In this document: positions 1 through 6,115 of the stretch, piece by piece
Position numbering within the stretch: position 1 is the stretch's first letter
Layout of the letters: the number at the start of each line of letters is the position of its first letter
NCBI GenBank assembly: GCA_028748945.1
Contig: JAQTOL010000199.1
Coordinates: 1 to 6,300 of the forward strand
Direction: 5' to 3'
DNA from: Paludibacter sp.
Lineage (GTDB): Bacteria > Bacteroidota > Bacteroidia > Bacteroidales > Paludibacteraceae
DNA: 6,300 nt
The notes under the pieces: generated by a model
The model's input: the letters and a program-made list of their open reading frames with translations, nothing else
What the model was told of the DNA's origin: nothing
The model's database searches: none
Program-made: the position numbers and the translations under genes

Positions 1-197
1 ATGGACGTATTGCCCGTTTTTTAATGAATACGCAACTTATATCGGGTGGTTATGACTGGACAATTGTACCGGTTGAGAGACGGGCTGAATATTTGGCTGC
101 TCTTGAAAAAGCAAGTGTTCAAGGAGATATTACGGATTTTACATTGTTTATTGCATCTTTGATACCTGATAAATCGAAAAAAGAGAATGTCAGGTAA
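1..197 (+). CDS. Fic-domain protein, C-terminal fragment (5' end outside window)
   Basis: The reading frame from base 3 to the TAA at 195-197 gives 64 residues starting GRIARFLMN and ending SLIPDKSKKENVR. The opening G-R-I-A-R matches the second half of the Fic signature HPFxxGNGRxxR. The two bases before it (AT) would complete an AAT Asn codon, as the GNGR motif requires. The following segment (GGYDWTIVPVERRAEYLAAL, then a DITDFTLFIASLI helix) is typical of the sequence after the motif in bacterial Fic proteins. Fic enzymes usually transfer AMP from ATP to hydroxyl side chains of target proteins. The catalytic His, any inhibitory helix and any N-terminal DNA-binding domain would lie upstream, so activity and target cannot be judged. 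It is probably unrelated to the biosynthetic genes that follow and is separated from them by a terminator. Confidence 0.82.
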   Translation, partial: GRIARFLMNTQLISGGYDWTIVPVERRAEYLAALEKASVQGDITDFTLFIASLIPDKSKKENVR

Positions 198-314
198 ATG
201 GCGCAAAATACTTAACGAAAAGGTGTCAGCTCCTTTGAACATACCTCTTTGATTTGTTTATTAATAACGCTTGCTTCCGTATAAAGGTCTAGCAAAATGC
301 GACACCAAAATGAC

Positions 315-349
315 AAACCCTGCAAAACCAATGTTTTGTAGGGTTTTTT
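315..349 (+). terminator. Rho-independent terminator downstream of the Fic gene
   Basis: The arms AAACCCTGCAAAAC (315-328) and GTTTTGTAGGGTTT (333-346) form a 14-bp stem with one G-U pair and a 4-nt loop (CAAT). The T run spans 344-349, overlapping the stem end. It lies 117 nt after the Fic stop codon and reads best in the + direction, because the opposite strand has only a short T run. It should insulate pabB from the upstream gene. Confidence 0.8.
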
Positions 350-414
350 CATCGTATTTTGGATTAATACTTTGATAGAAATATTAACGATTTTAAGCCA
401 GAAATAGCTACCCA

Positions 415-451
415 TTTCAATTGCCTCTTGCTTTAGCAGGGGCAATTGAAA
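415..451. repeat. Inverted repeat upstream of pabB, overlapping its promoter
   Basis: TTTCAATTGCC (415-425) is the exact reverse complement of GGCAATTGAAA (441-451). The stem continues inward with TCT paired to AGG/A-type bases, one bulged T, and a GC-TTTA-GC tip. No T run follows on either strand, so it is not a terminator. Its right arm covers the likely -33 element of the pabB promoter (445-448), so it could be an operator. It could also be a structural element with no regulatory role. Confidence 0.5.
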
Positions 452-474
452 GAAAAATAAAATGCTTAACTTTG
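445..474 (+). promoter_or_regulatory. Probable pabBC promoter (Bacteroidota type)
   Basis: TAACTTTG (467-474) matches the Bacteroidota -7 consensus TAnnTTTG exactly. ATTG (445-448) is an imperfect -33 element with an 18-nt spacer. Transcription would start near 479-483, leaving a leader of only about 15 nt before the ATG at 496. This also argues against any pabB start upstream of 496. Confidence 0.55.
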
Positions 475-495
475 TGGGCAAATAAATTCCATGCA

Positions 496-1500
496 ATGAC
501 AGCTTTTTCTCCATATCTCATACTCAACAAACAACAACTCATTGACCAAATTAACCGATTGGCGGCTTCTCATAGCCCTTTTCTTTTTATAATTGATTAC
601 AAAGCCGAACAGGGATATGTTATAAAGCATGATGAATTGGATGACCGGTTTATACAGTTTCATACTGAAAATTATCCATCAACCGCTCAACTAATCAACC
701 GCTCAATTCATCAACTCTTAACTTGGAATATCAACCCCATCTCATTAGAAAAATATCAACCAAAGTTTGACTACGTTGTAGATCAAATTCATAAAGGAAA
801 TTCGTTTCTAACTAATCTCACGCAACCCACGGAATTAAGTACAAATCTTTCCTTGTTTGAATTATACCAGCTTGGATCGGCAAAATACAAACTTTGGCTC
901 AACGGTCAGTTCACGGTGCTTTCGCCGGAAACCTTCGTACGAATTGAAGGTCGTACCATCTCTTCATTCCCGATGAAAGGAACCATTGATGCCACCATTC
1001 CCAATGCAGAAGAAATCCTGTTAAATGATCCCAAGGAAAAAGCCGAACATGCCACCATTGTCGATCTGATTCGGAATGATCTTAGTCTGGTAGCCAATCA
1101 TGTGGAAGTTAAGCGCTACCGTTATGTGGAAAAACTGACTACCAACCGGCATGATTTATTGCAGGTAAGTTCGGAAATCTCAGGTCAACTACCGGAAAAT
1201 TTTCATAAACGTCTGGGAGATATTTTGTTTGCTTTACTTCCGGCAGGTTCCATTAGCGGAGCACCCAAAAAGAAAACACTGGAAATAATCGAACAGGCAG
1301 AAGGTTATGAACGAGGCTTTTATACCGGTATCTTCGGTTATTTCGATGGTACTAATCTTGATTCGGCTGTTTTAATCCGGTTTATTGAACAACAAGACGA
1401 AAAAATTGTTTTTAAGAGCGGAGGTGGTATCACAGCCCAAAGTGAATTAAAAAAAGAGTACGAAGAATTAATTCAGAAAGTATATGTGCCGGTTTTTTGA
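496..1500 (+). CDS. pabB: Aminodeoxychorismate synthase component I (PabB)
   Basis: PabB adds ammonia to chorismate to give 4-amino-4-deoxychorismate, the first committed step to p-aminobenzoate and folate. The ATG at 496 gives 334 residues, about the usual size for the short Bacteroidota form. The frame stays open upstream to a TTG at 421, but that codon lies inside an inverted repeat and before the likely transcription start. The N-terminal segment contains PFLFIIDY, typical of this family. The chorismate-binding domain follows: PMKGT at residues 159-163, where Lys161 corresponds to the lysine that distinguishes PabB (PIKGT) from anthranilate synthase TrpE (PIAGT). Further family motifs are DLIRNDL, PAGSISGAPKKKT (249-261), the GFYTGIFGY stretch and GGGITAQSE (309-317). 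There is no glutaminase domain, so a PabA/TrpG partner must be encoded elsewhere. It overlaps pabC by 17 nt, suggesting translational coupling. Confidence 0.92.
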   Translation: MTAFSPYLILNKQQLIDQINRLAASHSPFLFIIDYKAEQGYVIKHDELDDRFIQFHTENYPSTAQLINRSIHQLLTWNINPISLEKYQPKFDYVVDQIHKGNSFLTNLTQPTELSTNLSLFELYQLGSAKYKLWLNGQFTVLSPETFVRIEGRTISSFPMKGTIDATIPNAEEILLNDPKEKAEHATIVDLIRNDLSLVANHVEVKRYRYVEKLTTNRHDLLQVSSEISGQLPENFHKRLGDILFALLPAGSISGAPKKKTLEIIEQAEGYERGFYTGIFGYFDGTNLDSAVLIRFIEQQDEKIVFKSGGGITAQSELKKEYEELIQKVYVPVF

Positions 1501-2080
1501 ATCCATTAAACTTCAGGATGGCGTATTTTATCGACTGGAATTGCATCAGGAGCGTGTCAACAAAACATTCAAGACACATTTCCCGGATAAAAAACCAATT
1601 GATCTTGTAAAAAATATCTATCTATCTACTATTCCTCAAACAGGAATTTATAAATGTCGGATTGTTTATGATAGCTCTGTGCAATCTTTGGAATATACAC
1701 CCTATGTCCGGCGGGAAATACGTTCGCTGAAATTAGTGGATACAGATATGGAAAGTAAAGCATACAAAATGGAAGACAGAACCGGATTGAATGCAGTTTT
1801 TGCTCAAAGAGGCGATTGTGACGATGTTTTATTGGTGAAAAACGGATTTTTAACCGATACCTCATATTCCAATATCGCTTTATTTGATGGAAAACAATGG
1901 TTTACGCCCCGCACGCCATTACTCTATGGTGTAAATCGTGCCGGTTTATTGACAGAAGGAAAAATAATTGAGAAAGATATCAAAACAGAAGAATTGATGA
2001 ACTTTCAATCCCTTACGTTGTTTAATGCATTGATAGAGTTTGGAGATATAATACTTGATATATCCGTTATAAATAGATAA
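1484..2080 (+). CDS. pabC: Aminotransferase class IV protein, probable aminodeoxychorismate lyase (PabC)
   Basis: The protein has 198 residues and belongs to the PLP-dependent fold-type IV (branched-chain aminotransferase / PabC) family. PabC releases pyruvate from aminodeoxychorismate to give p-aminobenzoate. Lys95 in AYKMEDR is the likely PLP Schiff-base lysine: a K-x3-R spacing also surrounds the catalytic lysine of E. coli PabC. The stretch GDCDDVLLVKNGFLTDTSYSN (residues 110-130) and the later PLLYGVNRAGLL are family features. Asp125 in TDTSYSN sits where many class IV enzymes have Glu; I recall this Asp in other Bacteroidota homologues, so it need not be a defect. The protein is shorter than E. 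coli PabC (about 270), but this compact size is common where PabC is paired with or fused to PabB. Substrate assignment rests mainly on the overlap with pabB. No clear terminator follows: 2083-2092 is a small palindrome, then T- and A-rich sequence. Confidence 0.85.
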   Translation: MCRFFESIKLQDGVFYRLELHQERVNKTFKTHFPDKKPIDLVKNIYLSTIPQTGIYKCRIVYDSSVQSLEYTPYVRREIRSLKLVDTDMESKAYKMEDRTGLNAVFAQRGDCDDVLLVKNGFLTDTSYSNIALFDGKQWFTPRTPLLYGVNRAGLLTEGKIIEKDIKTEELMNFQSLTLFNALIEFGDIILDISVINR

Positions 2081-2157
2081 AAGTATTAATACCTCGCAAT
2101 TTTTCTTCTTTTAATTTTGAATTGAAACAAAAATAATCAAAAAATTTTCACTTTGTA

Positions 2158-2188
2158 TTTGCGTGTTTAAAAAATTGCTGTATCTTTG
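2158..2188 (+). promoter_or_regulatory. leu operon promoter (Bacteroidota -33/-7)
   Basis: TTTG (2158-2161) and TATCTTTG (2181-2188) are separated by exactly 19 nt, matching the Bacteroidota primary sigma consensus TTTG-N19-TAnnTTTG at every specified base. Transcription should begin near 2192-2196. The RNA would then run through the leader peptide and attenuator into leuA. The AT-rich stretch upstream (about 2095-2157) may act as an UP-like element, but I see no defined operator there. Confidence 0.82.
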
Positions 2189-2207
2189 CAGCGCATTTAA
2201 GAAAACA

Positions 2208-2270
2208 ATGAACAAAAATTATTTACATATCCTCCTACTCGGTATTATTATTCTCTTGCAAAACAAGTAG
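2208..2270 (+). CDS. Leu/Ile-rich leader peptide of the leu operon attenuator
   Basis: ATG (2208) to TAG (2268-2270) encodes 20 residues, and the core at residues 8-17 reads ILLLGIIILL. Ten of the 20 residues are Leu (6, 9-11, 16, 17) or Ile (8, 13-15). The Leu codons at 9-11 are CTC, CTA, CTC and codon 16 is CTC. By eye, none of the 34 or so Leu codons in leuA is CTC or CTA, so the leader uses rarer codons than the gene it controls. The ORF starts about 12-16 nt after the predicted transcription start, preceded by an A-rich stretch instead of a Shine-Dalgarno sequence, as is usual in this phylum. Its stop codon touches the 5' strand of the antiterminator. By analogy with enteric leu and ilv leaders, its job would be to sense charged tRNA-Leu and tRNA-Ile, with the peptide itself having no function. 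It could be read as a tiny membrane peptide, but position and composition favour the leader role. Confidence 0.83.
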   Translation: MNKNYLHILLLGIIILLQNK

Positions 2271-2329
2271 AAGTGAGTTTGGTATGTATGATAGTATACA
2301 ATAGAAATAGATAAAGCCTTTCTCACTTC
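2232..2329 (+). promoter_or_regulatory. Attenuator control region: competing anti-antiterminator and antiterminator pairings
   Basis: GAAGTGAG (2270-2277) is the exact complement of CTCACTTC (2322-2329), giving an 8-bp antiterminator whose 3' strand occupies part of the terminator stem and loop. The two structures therefore exclude each other. The 5' strand can instead pair upstream: 2232-2239 (the three Leu codons) pairs with 2266-2273 with one mismatch, which would act as the anti-antiterminator. A ribosome stalled at codons 8-15 would hide 2232-2239 but leave 2270-2277 free, so the antiterminator forms. A ribosome at the stop codon (2268-2270) would cover 2270-2277, so the terminator forms. 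A small hairpin TGTAT/ATACA (2285-2300) sits in the antiterminator loop. Pairings are read from the sequence; the switching mechanism is inferred. Confidence 0.72.
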
Positions 2330-2349
2330 GGTGCGAAAGGCTTTTTTTT
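2313..2349 (+). terminator. Attenuator terminator hairpin before leuA
   Basis: AAAGCCTTTC (2313-2322) pairs with GAAAGGCTTT (2335-2344). Inside this are one T/C mismatch, then CAC/GTG closing a TTCG tetraloop (C-UUCG-G, an unusually stable loop). Eight T follow at 2342-2349. It lies 77 nt upstream of the leuA ATG and downstream of the promoter and leader peptide, so it can only act on transcripts heading into leuA (or on read-through from pabC). Confidence 0.9.
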
Positions 2350-2376
2350 AGCCGTTGCACTCCGGAAAAAGAAAGA

Positions 2377-2399
2377 TACGATTGGAAAATTTAATCGTA
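2377..2399 (+). other. Stem-loop in the leuA 5' untranslated region
   Basis: TACGATT (2377-2383) and AATCGTA (2393-2399) are exact complements with a 9-nt loop. The hairpin lies between the attenuator terminator and the leuA start codon, 26 nt before the ATG. No T run follows. It could set the distance to an A-rich ribosome landing site, protect the read-through transcript from decay, or have no role. Confidence 0.4.
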
Positions 2400-2425
2400 A
2401 ATAATAAAAATGTAAATTAAACATT

Positions 2426-3919
2426 ATGGACAGATTATTTGTATTTGACACAACATTACGTGATGGGGAGCAAGTTCCGGGCTGCCAGTTAAACACCATA
2501 GAAAAAATTCAGGTTGCGCGTGCGCTGGAAACCCTGGGAGTAGATGTAATTGAGGCAGGCTTCCCGATTTCGAGTCCGGGTGATTTCAACTCGGTGGTTG
2601 AAATTTCAAAAGCGGTTACCTGGCCTACCATATGTGCATTGACACGAGGCGTTCAGAAAGATATTGATGTGGCCGCAGAAGCATTGAAATATGCCAAAAA
2701 CAAGCGTATTCATACCGGTATCGGTACTTCTGATTTTCATATCAAGCACAAATTTAATTCCAATCAGGAAGATATTCTTGAACGTGCTGTTGCAGCCGTA
2801 AAATACGCCAAAAAACAGGTGGAAGATGTGGAATTCTATTGTGAAGATGCCGGTCGTACCGATAATGTTTATTTAGCACGTGTGGTGGAAGCGGTTATCA
2901 AAGCAGGAGCCACTGTTGTAAATATTCCTGATACCACGGGATATTGTTTGCCATGGGAATTTGGTGAAAAAATTAAGTTCCTGATGGATAATGTGAAAGG
3001 AGTTCACAATGCAGTAATTTCCACCCATTGTCATAACGATTTGGGAATGGCAACAGCCAATACCATTTCCGGTGTATTGAATGGTGCCCGACAGGTAGAA
3101 GTTACCATGAATGGAATTGGTGAGCGGGCCGGAAATACTTCCCTGGAGGAAATTGCCATGATATTGAAGTGTCACAAGGGCTTGAATATTGAGACGCAGA
3201 TCAATACGCAGAAGATTTATTCAACCAGCCGTTTGGTTTCTAGTTTAATGAATATGCCTGTTCAGGCTAATAAAGCGGTGGTTGGTCGTAACGCATTTGC
3301 ACATTCTTCCGGCATTCATCAGGATGGCGTGTTGAAGAATCGCGAAAGTTATGAAATTATGGATCCGAAAGATGTTGGTATTGATGAGAATTCGATTGTT
3401 TTAACCGCTCGTAGTGGACGTGCAGCATTGAAACACCGTTTGAGTATATTAGGTGTTCAGGTTGAAGGTGAAAAACTGGATACCATTTACGATGGTTTTT
3501 TAAAACTGGCCGATAAGAAAAAGGACATTAATGATGATGATGTGTTATTACTGGCCGGAATGGAACGTACAGAACAACAACGTATCAAACTTGATTATTT
3601 ACAGGTGACTTCCGGAGTGCGAGTTAAGGCTGTTGCCAGTATCGGATTGATAATTGCCAATGAAAAGTTTGAAGCAGCCGCTTCAGGAAATGGCCCTGTT
3701 GATGCAGCTATCAGTGCATTGAAACAAATCATTAAACGTAACATGACTTTACAGGAATTCACTATTCAGGCAATCAATAAAGGAAGTGATGATATTGGAA
3801 AAGTTCATATGCAGGTTGAACACGAAGGAGCCATCTATTACGGCTTTGGAGCAAACACCGATATTGTAGCCGCTTCAGTCGAAGCGTATATTAATGCAAT
3901 TAATAAAATTACCAAATAA
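2426..3919 (+). CDS. leuA: 2-isopropylmalate synthase (LeuA)
   Basis: LeuA condenses 2-ketoisovalerate with acetyl-CoA to 2-isopropylmalate, the first committed step to leucine, in the cytoplasm. The protein has 497 residues, close to the usual short LeuA of about 500-520. The catalytic TIM barrel opens with DTTLRDGEQ (residues 8-16; Arg12 and the metal ligand Asp13). It continues with [12 protein letters not shown] (His201 and His203 as metal ligands) and NGIGERAGN (229-237; Asn237 completing the site). The linker contains the SSGIHQDG motif. The C-terminal part, from about residue 365, is a LeuA dimer (regulatory) domain, which in characterised relatives binds leucine for feedback inhibition. 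The product would thus be controlled both by attenuation and allosterically. The ATG at 2426 is placed immediately before the conserved start of the barrel. A 127-nt gap separates it from leuC. Confidence 0.96.
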   Translation: MDRLFVFDTTLRDGEQVPGCQLNTIEKIQVARALETLGVDVIEAGFPISSPGDFNSVVEISKAVTWPTICALTRGVQKDIDVAAEALKYAKNKRIHTGIGTSDFHIKHKFNSNQEDILERAVAAVKYAKKQVEDVEFYCEDAGRTDNVYLARVVEAVIKAGATVVNIPDTTGYCLPWEFGEKIKFLMDNVKGVHNAVISTHCHNDLGMATANTISGVLNGARQVEVTMNGIGERAGNTSLEEIAMILKCHKGLNIETQINTQKIYSTSRLVSSLMNMPVQANKAVVGRNAFAHSSGIHQDGVLKNRESYEIMDPKDVGIDENSIVLTARSGRAALKHRLSILGVQVEGEKLDTIYDGFLKLADKKKDINDDDVLLLAGMERTEQQRIKLDYLQVTSGVRVKAVASIGLIIANEKFEAAASGNGPVDAAISALKQIIKRNMTLQEFTIQAINKGSDDIGKVHMQVEHEGAIYYGFGANTDIVAASVEAYINAINKITK

Positions 3920-4006
3920 AAGCCTTCCATAACTTCCCATGTTGACTTTGAGAATTTTAAAAAGGAATTATAAAAATAATTAATAATAAGAATAGGCTGA
4001 CATTAC

Positions 4007-4023
4007 ATTCCCTTATAGGGAAT
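4007..4023 (+). other. Small stem-loop in the leuA-leuC gap
   Basis: ATTCCCT (4007-4013) pairs with AGGGAAT (4017-4023) around a 3-nt loop. An alternative pairing of CTTATA (4012-4017) with TATAAG (4025-4030) overlaps it. No T run follows, so it is unlikely to terminate. It lies 23 nt before the leuC ATG in the otherwise AT-rich gap 3920-4046, where I see no -7/-33 promoter. It may influence leuC translation or mark an RNA processing site. Confidence 0.4.
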
Positions 4024-4046
4024 TTATAAGCCGGAATTATTTAAAT

Positions 4047-5438
4047 ATGAAAACATTATTTGATAAAATCTGGGATGCTCATGTAGTATCCTCTGTTGAG
4101 AACGGTCCGACTCAATTGTACATCGACCGTCATTTCTGTCACGAAGTGACAAGTCCACAGGCTTTTAACGGACTTCGTGAACGTGGATTGAAAGTGTTTC
4201 GTCCTGAAAAAACGACGATGACTGCCGATCATAATACACCGACAATCGATCAGGATCAGCCGGTTAAAGATCCTGTATCAAGACATCAACTGGACACTTT
4301 CGCAAAAAATGCGACTGATTTCAATATGCCTTTGTATTATCCACTGGGTCACCAAAAGAATGGTGTGGTACATATTATCGGACCGGAAAACGGTTTTACT
4401 CAACCGGGTATGACCATTGTTTGTGGCGATAGTCATACTTCTACTCACGGAGCTTTCGGAGCTATTGCCTTCGGAATCGGTACAAGCGAAGTGGAAATGG
4501 TGTTGGCAACGCAGTGTGTATTGCAGACGCGTCCGAAAACCATGCAGATTACTTTCAACGGAAAGCTGGGGAAAGGTGTAACTGCTAAAGATCTGGCACT
4601 TTATATGATTTCTAAGCTGACAACCGGTGGTGCAACGGGTTATTTTGTGGAATATGCTGGTGAAGCTATCCGGAATATGTCGATGGAAGAGCGTATGACA
4701 GTTTGTAATCTGAGTATTGAAATGGGTGCCAGGGGAGGTATGATTGCTCCCGATGAAACTACTTTTTCCTATGTAAAGGGTCGTGAATTCGCTCCTAAAG
4801 GAGAAGATTGGGAAAAACAACTGGCTTACTGGAAAACATTGAAAACAGATGAAGGTGCCACTTTCGATAAAGAATTTGTATTTGAAGCATCCGACATTCA
4901 ACCAATGATTACCTACGGAACGAATCCCGGAATGGGAATGGGTATTACCGATTCAATTCCAAATCTGGATGATGTGGATGAAGCCGGTCGAATCTCGTTT
5001 ATTAATTCATTGAAATATATGGGTCTTGAACCTGGGAAAAAACTGGAAGGCAAAGAAATTGATTATGTATTTCTTGGAAGTTGTACCAACGGGCGCATTG
5101 AAGATTTTCGTGTGTTTGCCAATTATGTGAAAGGTAAAAAGAAAGCTGATCATGTTACTGCCTGGTTGGTTCCGGGAAGTTGGATGGTCGAAAAACAAAT
5201 TAAAGAAGAAGGACTTTTTGATATTCTTACAGAGGCCGGATTCTCATTACGTCAACCGGGTTGTTCAGCTTGTCTGGCCATGAATGATGATAAAGTTCCT
5301 GCCGGTAAATATGCCGTATCTACATCGAACCGTAACTTCGAAGGCCGTCAGGGACCGGGCGCACGTACAATTCTTGCAGGTCCGCTTGTTGCTGCTGCGG
5401 CAGCAATTACAGGTAAAATAACAGATCCACGTAATTAA
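4047..5438 (+). CDS. leuC: 3-isopropylmalate dehydratase large subunit (LeuC)
   Basis: LeuC pairs with LeuD to form isopropylmalate isomerase, which interconverts 2- and 3-isopropylmalate through a [4Fe-4S] cluster. The protein has 463 residues, matching the bacterial LeuC length of about 465. The three cluster cysteines are Cys346 in GSCTNGR and Cys406 and Cys409 in [11 protein letters not shown], one residue off the E. coli numbering (347, 407, 410). Other aconitase-family motifs are [10 protein letters not shown] near residue 60 and [14 protein letters not shown] from residue 126. The C-terminus ends with the conserved [21 protein letters not shown] region, split here as GRQGPGART and [11 protein letters not shown]. 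The ATG at 4047 gives the standard N-terminus [12 protein letters not shown]. LeuD begins 18 nt after the stop, so the two subunits are co-expressed. If the downstream gene is CimA, LeuCD would also handle citramalate. Confidence 0.97.
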   Translation: MKTLFDKIWDAHVVSSVENGPTQLYIDRHFCHEVTSPQAFNGLRERGLKVFRPEKTTMTADHNTPTIDQDQPVKDPVSRHQLDTFAKNATDFNMPLYYPLGHQKNGVVHIIGPENGFTQPGMTIVCGDSHTSTHGAFGAIAFGIGTSEVEMVLATQCVLQTRPKTMQITFNGKLGKGVTAKDLALYMISKLTTGGATGYFVEYAGEAIRNMSMEERMTVCNLSIEMGARGGMIAPDETTFSYVKGREFAPKGEDWEKQLAYWKTLKTDEGATFDKEFVFEASDIQPMITYGTNPGMGMGITDSIPNLDDVDEAGRISFINSLKYMGLEPGKKLEGKEIDYVFLGSCTNGRIEDFRVFANYVKGKKKADHVTAWLVPGSWMVEKQIKEEGLFDILTEAGFSLRQPGCSACLAMNDDKVPAGKYAVSTSNRNFEGRQGPGARTILAGPLVAAAAAITGKITDPRN

Positions 5439-5456
5439 AATTTGAAAAAAAAGAAA

Positions 5457-6041
5457 ATGGAAAAATTTATAACATTAACTTCGACAGTAGTTCCACTTCC
5501 TATCGAAAATGTGGATACAGATCAAATTATACCGGCTCGTTTTTTAAAGGCAACGGATAAGTTGGGTTTTGGTAATAATCTTTTCGCCGATTGGCGTTAC
5601 AATAAAGATGGCAGTACAAAATCTGATTTTGTATTGAATAACACTTTGTATAAGGGTGAAATTCTTGTTGCCGGAAAAAATTTCGGATCGGGTTCCAGCC
5701 GCGAACATGCCGCATGGGCAATAGCCGGTTATGGATTTAAGGTGGTTGTTTCAAGCTTTTTTGCTGATATTTTCAGTAATAATGCCTTGAACAATGGTGT
5801 ATTGACCGTGGTGGTTACTCCTGATTTTTTATCCGAGATTTTTACCAATGTAAATGCCGATCCTAAAACTTCGTTGACAGTTGATCTGTTAAATCAAAGT
5901 ATAACGAATAATAAAACCGGAAGGTTGGAGAAATTTGAAATAAATCCTTACAAGAAGGAATGTTTGCTCAATGGTTTAGACGATATTGACTATTTGCTTA
6001 GCAAAAAGGCGCAGATAGAACAATACGAAAAAGCAAGATAA
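5457..6041 (+). CDS. leuD: 3-isopropylmalate dehydratase small subunit (LeuD)
   Basis: This is the small subunit of isopropylmalate isomerase, supplying the swivelling domain that completes the active site of LeuC. From the ATG at 5457 it has 194 residues, near the family norm of about 200. A TTG at 5442 would add MKKKK, but the ATG sits directly before the conserved start ([15 protein letters not shown]) and follows a purine-rich AAAAAAAAGAAA stretch suited to this phylum, so I prefer it. The motifs are [13 protein letters not shown] (residues 18-30) and [13 protein letters not shown] (73-85), the substrate-binding loop typical of LeuD, followed by the NNALNNGVL segment. The C-terminus contains [20 protein letters not shown], also conserved. 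It forms a tight pair with leuC (18 nt gap). A 74-nt gap with a large stem-loop separates it from the next gene. Confidence 0.96.
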   Translation: MEKFITLTSTVVPLPIENVDTDQIIPARFLKATDKLGFGNNLFADWRYNKDGSTKSDFVLNNTLYKGEILVAGKNFGSGSSREHAAWAIAGYGFKVVVSSFFADIFSNNALNNGVLTVVVTPDFLSEIFTNVNADPKTSLTVDLLNQSITNNKTGRLEKFEINPYKKECLLNGLDDIDYLLSKKAQIEQYEKAR

Positions 6042-6044
6042 TTT

Positions 6045-6091
6045 AATATGCCAATAAGCCGGTTCAACCAGAATTAGCTAATTGGCATATT
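6045..6091 (+). other. Stem-loop between leuD and the second leuA-like gene
   Basis: AATATGCCAAT (6045-6055) is the exact reverse complement of ATTGGCATATT (6081-6091). The stem extends inward past one A/A mismatch with AGC/GCT. It starts 4 nt after the leuD stop. Only three T follow before the run is broken (TATTTATTC), so it is at best a weak terminator. It may reduce expression of the distal gene or stabilise the leuACD messenger end. Confidence 0.55.
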
Positions 6092-6115
6092 TATTCATTA
6101 GTACAATTGACAATT

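Larger units (their letters stand above)
198..495. other. Intergenic region between the Fic gene and pabB
   Basis: These 298 bases hold the terminator at 315-349, the inverted repeat at 415-451 and the probable pabB promoter at 445-474. In 198-314 I see no convincing gene, promoter or RNA. A short inverted pair GGTGTC (222-227) and GACACC (301-306) is too far apart and too short to mean much. Confidence 0.6.

Noticed and set aside
421..495. Upstream TTG start for pabB at 421
   Set aside because: It lies within the inverted repeat and before the likely transcription start, and the extra 25 residues do not resemble the PabB N-terminus. The ATG at 496 fits family length.
212..514. A 100-codon minus-strand open frame across the Fic-pabB gap
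   Set aside because: It runs through the terminator hairpin, the inverted repeat and the pabB start, has no family motif I recognise, and is unsupported by codon pattern. A decayed mobile-element remnant cannot be excluded, but I have no evidence for one.
2083..2092. Palindrome GTATTAATAC right after the pabC stop as a terminator
   Set aside because: It is too short and AT-only in its core, with no adjacent T run. The T-rich stretch starts later, so termination after pabC remains unassigned.
2081..2425. T-box or other metabolite riboswitch upstream of leuA
   Set aside because: No T-box sequence (AGGGUGG-type) or recognisable riboswitch core is present. The leader ORF with terminator/antiterminator explains the region better.
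4278..4901. A 207-codon minus-strand open frame inside leuC
   Set aside because: It is a shadow of the leuC coding sequence. LeuC has all family motifs on the + strand, and the antisense translation has no recognisable domain.
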